Part shown: positions 19,244 through 20,202 of the stretch, piece after piece | Position numbering within the stretch: position 1 is the stretch's first letter | Layout of the letters: each line of letters begins with the position of its first letter | Source of the DNA: CAZKNJ01 sp964554185 | GTDB taxonomy: Bacteria; 4484-113 | Length of the DNA: 20,202 nucleotides | Direction: 5' to 3' | Assembly: GCA_964554185.1 (NCBI GenBank) | Contig: CAZKNJ010000033.1 | Coordinates: 1 to 20,202, forward strand | Notes under the pieces: model-generated | Database searches by the model: none | Told to the model about the DNA's origin: nothing | The model's input: the letters and a program-made list of their open reading frames with translations, nothing else | Position numbers and translations under genes: made by a program

Positions 19244-20202
19244 TTGGCGCTGCGGTTGATTGAGCTCATCATTCCCTCGGACTCCGCGCCGGATGTGCAC
19301 CGGGCGCTGGAGAAGTTTGAGGCCCACGATTGCTGGGGCGAGGAGTTGGACGCGCGCCGCCACCGCATCAAGATTCTGGTGCCGGCGGACGGCAGCGAAG
19401 CCGTGCTGGACGAGCTGGAAAAACGCTTCGGGCACCTGGAGGATTTCCGCTTGATACTGCTGCCGGTGGAAGCTGCTCTTCCACGCCTGAGCGAAAAGAA
19501 GAAAGACGAGCCGGAGGCCGAGGAGCGCAAGTTCGGCTTCTCCCGCCTGAGCCGCGAGGAGCTGTACTCCGATGTGGAGGACACCGCAAACTTCAGCTCC
19601 GTGTACGTCGCCATGGTCATCCTCTCCGCCGTGGTCGCTGCCGTGGGGATAATGCGCGACAGCGTGGTCGTCGTCATCGGCGCCATGGTAATAGCGCCCC
19701 TGCTCGGCCCCAACGTGGGGCTGGCGCTGGGGACGACGCTGGGCGACCTCAAGCTGGTGCACCGTTCCATCGTGGCGGTGTCAGTGGGGGCGTTGCTGGC
19801 ATTGCTCGTGGCTCTGGGGCTGGGATATTTCCTCGGAGTTGATCCGCAGAGCGCAGAGATTCAGTCCCGCCTGGTTGTTGACCTGGCGGATGTGGCGCTG
19901 GCGCTGGCGGCCGGGGCTGCCGGCACGCTCGCGTTCACTTCCGGCCTTTCGGCCACCCTCGTTGGCGTAATGGTTGCGGTAGCGCTGCTGCCGCCTCTCG
20001 TGACCGCGGGACTGCTGCTCGGCGCGGGCTACTGGTCGTTGGCCGGCGGCGCCATCCTGCTGTTTTTCACCAACCTCATATGCATCAACCTTGCGGGCGT
20101 GCTCACCTTTCTGGTGCAGGGCATCCGCCCGCTAGCCTGGTGGGAAGCCGGGCGCGCCCGTCGCGCTACCATCACCGCCATCACCCTCTGGGTGCTGCTG
20201 CT
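19244..20202 (+). CDS. DUF389 family membrane protein (truncated by the window end)
   Basis: The first 319 codons of a gene that continues past the window. It starts at TTG 19244, with GGGGAGG 6 bases before; the frame is open to the last base. The first 85 or so residues are a soluble domain (LRLIELIIPSDSAPDVHRAL to FRLILLPVEAALP) with an ACT-like alternation of strands and helices. A charged linker (SEKKKDEPEAEERKFG) follows. After LYSDVEDTANFSSVYVAMVILS comes the hydrophobic DUF389 domain with at least five membrane segments, including MRDSVVVVIGAMVIAPLLGP, a hallmark of the family, and VAVALLPPLVTAGLLLGAG. The molecular function of DUF389 proteins is not established. Confidence 0.88.
   Translation, partial: MALRLIELIIPSDSAPDVHRALEKFEAHDCWGEELDARRHRIKILVPADGSEAVLDELEKRFGHLEDFRLILLPVEAALPRLSEKKKDEPEAEERKFGFSRLSREELYSDVEDTANFSSVYVAMVILSAVVAAVGIMRDSVVVVIGAMVIAPLLGPNVGLALGTTLGDLKLVHRSIVAVSVGALLALLVALGLGYFLGVDPQSAEIQSRLVVDLADVALALAAGAAGTLAFTSGLSATLVGVMVAVALLPPLVTAGLLLGAGYWSLAGGAILLFFTNLICINLAGVLTFLVQGIRPLAWWEAGRARRATITAITLWVLL

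Overview
The window is a GC-rich bacterial chromosome segment with housekeeping genes, ion and efflux transporters, and several repeat-filled intergenic gaps. Ribosomal proteins L21 and L27, S-adenosylmethionine synthetase, RNase Y, RecA, the small subunit of exonuclease VII and a tRNA-Leu are recognisable from sequence. TAG, TAA and TGA all serve as ordinary stops, so the genetic code looks standard. The phylum cannot be fixed from the sequence alone. The gene mix, the GC-rich hairpin repeats and the small membrane-anchored proteins would fit an under-sampled lineage (Armatimonadota-like is only a guess). A run of 100 N between two identical repeats shows this is a scaffolded draft, probably metagenomic, assembly.

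Layout: 1-620 rplU-rpmA; 724-4557 a MacA-like membrane fusion protein followed by two tandem MacB/FtsX-type permeases with no ATPase nearby; 4558-5026 a non-coding stretch full of hairpins; 5027-7871 trkA-trkH; 7876-9934 (minus) ktrA-ktrB, so two potassium uptake systems lie tail to tail, 4 bases apart; 10015-11253 metK, divergent from ktrA; 11270-11779 (minus) a lipoprotein; 11821-12214 a repeat-rich gap; 12215-13311 two small membrane-anchored proteins of unknown function with an odd junction; 13406-16078 (minus) recA then rny; 16183-17701 a secreted phosphodiester glycosidase-family protein and xseB; 17768-17852 tRNA-Leu(GAG); 17853-18300 repeats plus the assembly gap; 18308-19191 a structured leader and a Cys-rich orphan protein; 19244 to the end, a truncated DUF389 membrane protein.

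Two themes run through the window. First, many genes are preceded by an extended -10 element of the form TG-n-TAnnnT. In trkA, metK, ktrA and xseB it lies only 6-12 bases before the start codon and no Shine-Dalgarno is visible, which predicts leaderless or nearly leaderless mRNAs. Genes with longer leaders mostly carry clear Shine-Dalgarno sequences. Second, the intergenic gaps carry a REP-like element: a GTAG or GTAC head, a 7-8 bp GC stem and a TCTTC tail, with compensatory stem changes between copies.

The items most worth a second look are the junction at 12821-12895 (in-frame amber stop, and an ATA codon where a start is expected), the structured leader at 18308-18423, the REP-like family, and the putative leaderless promoters.
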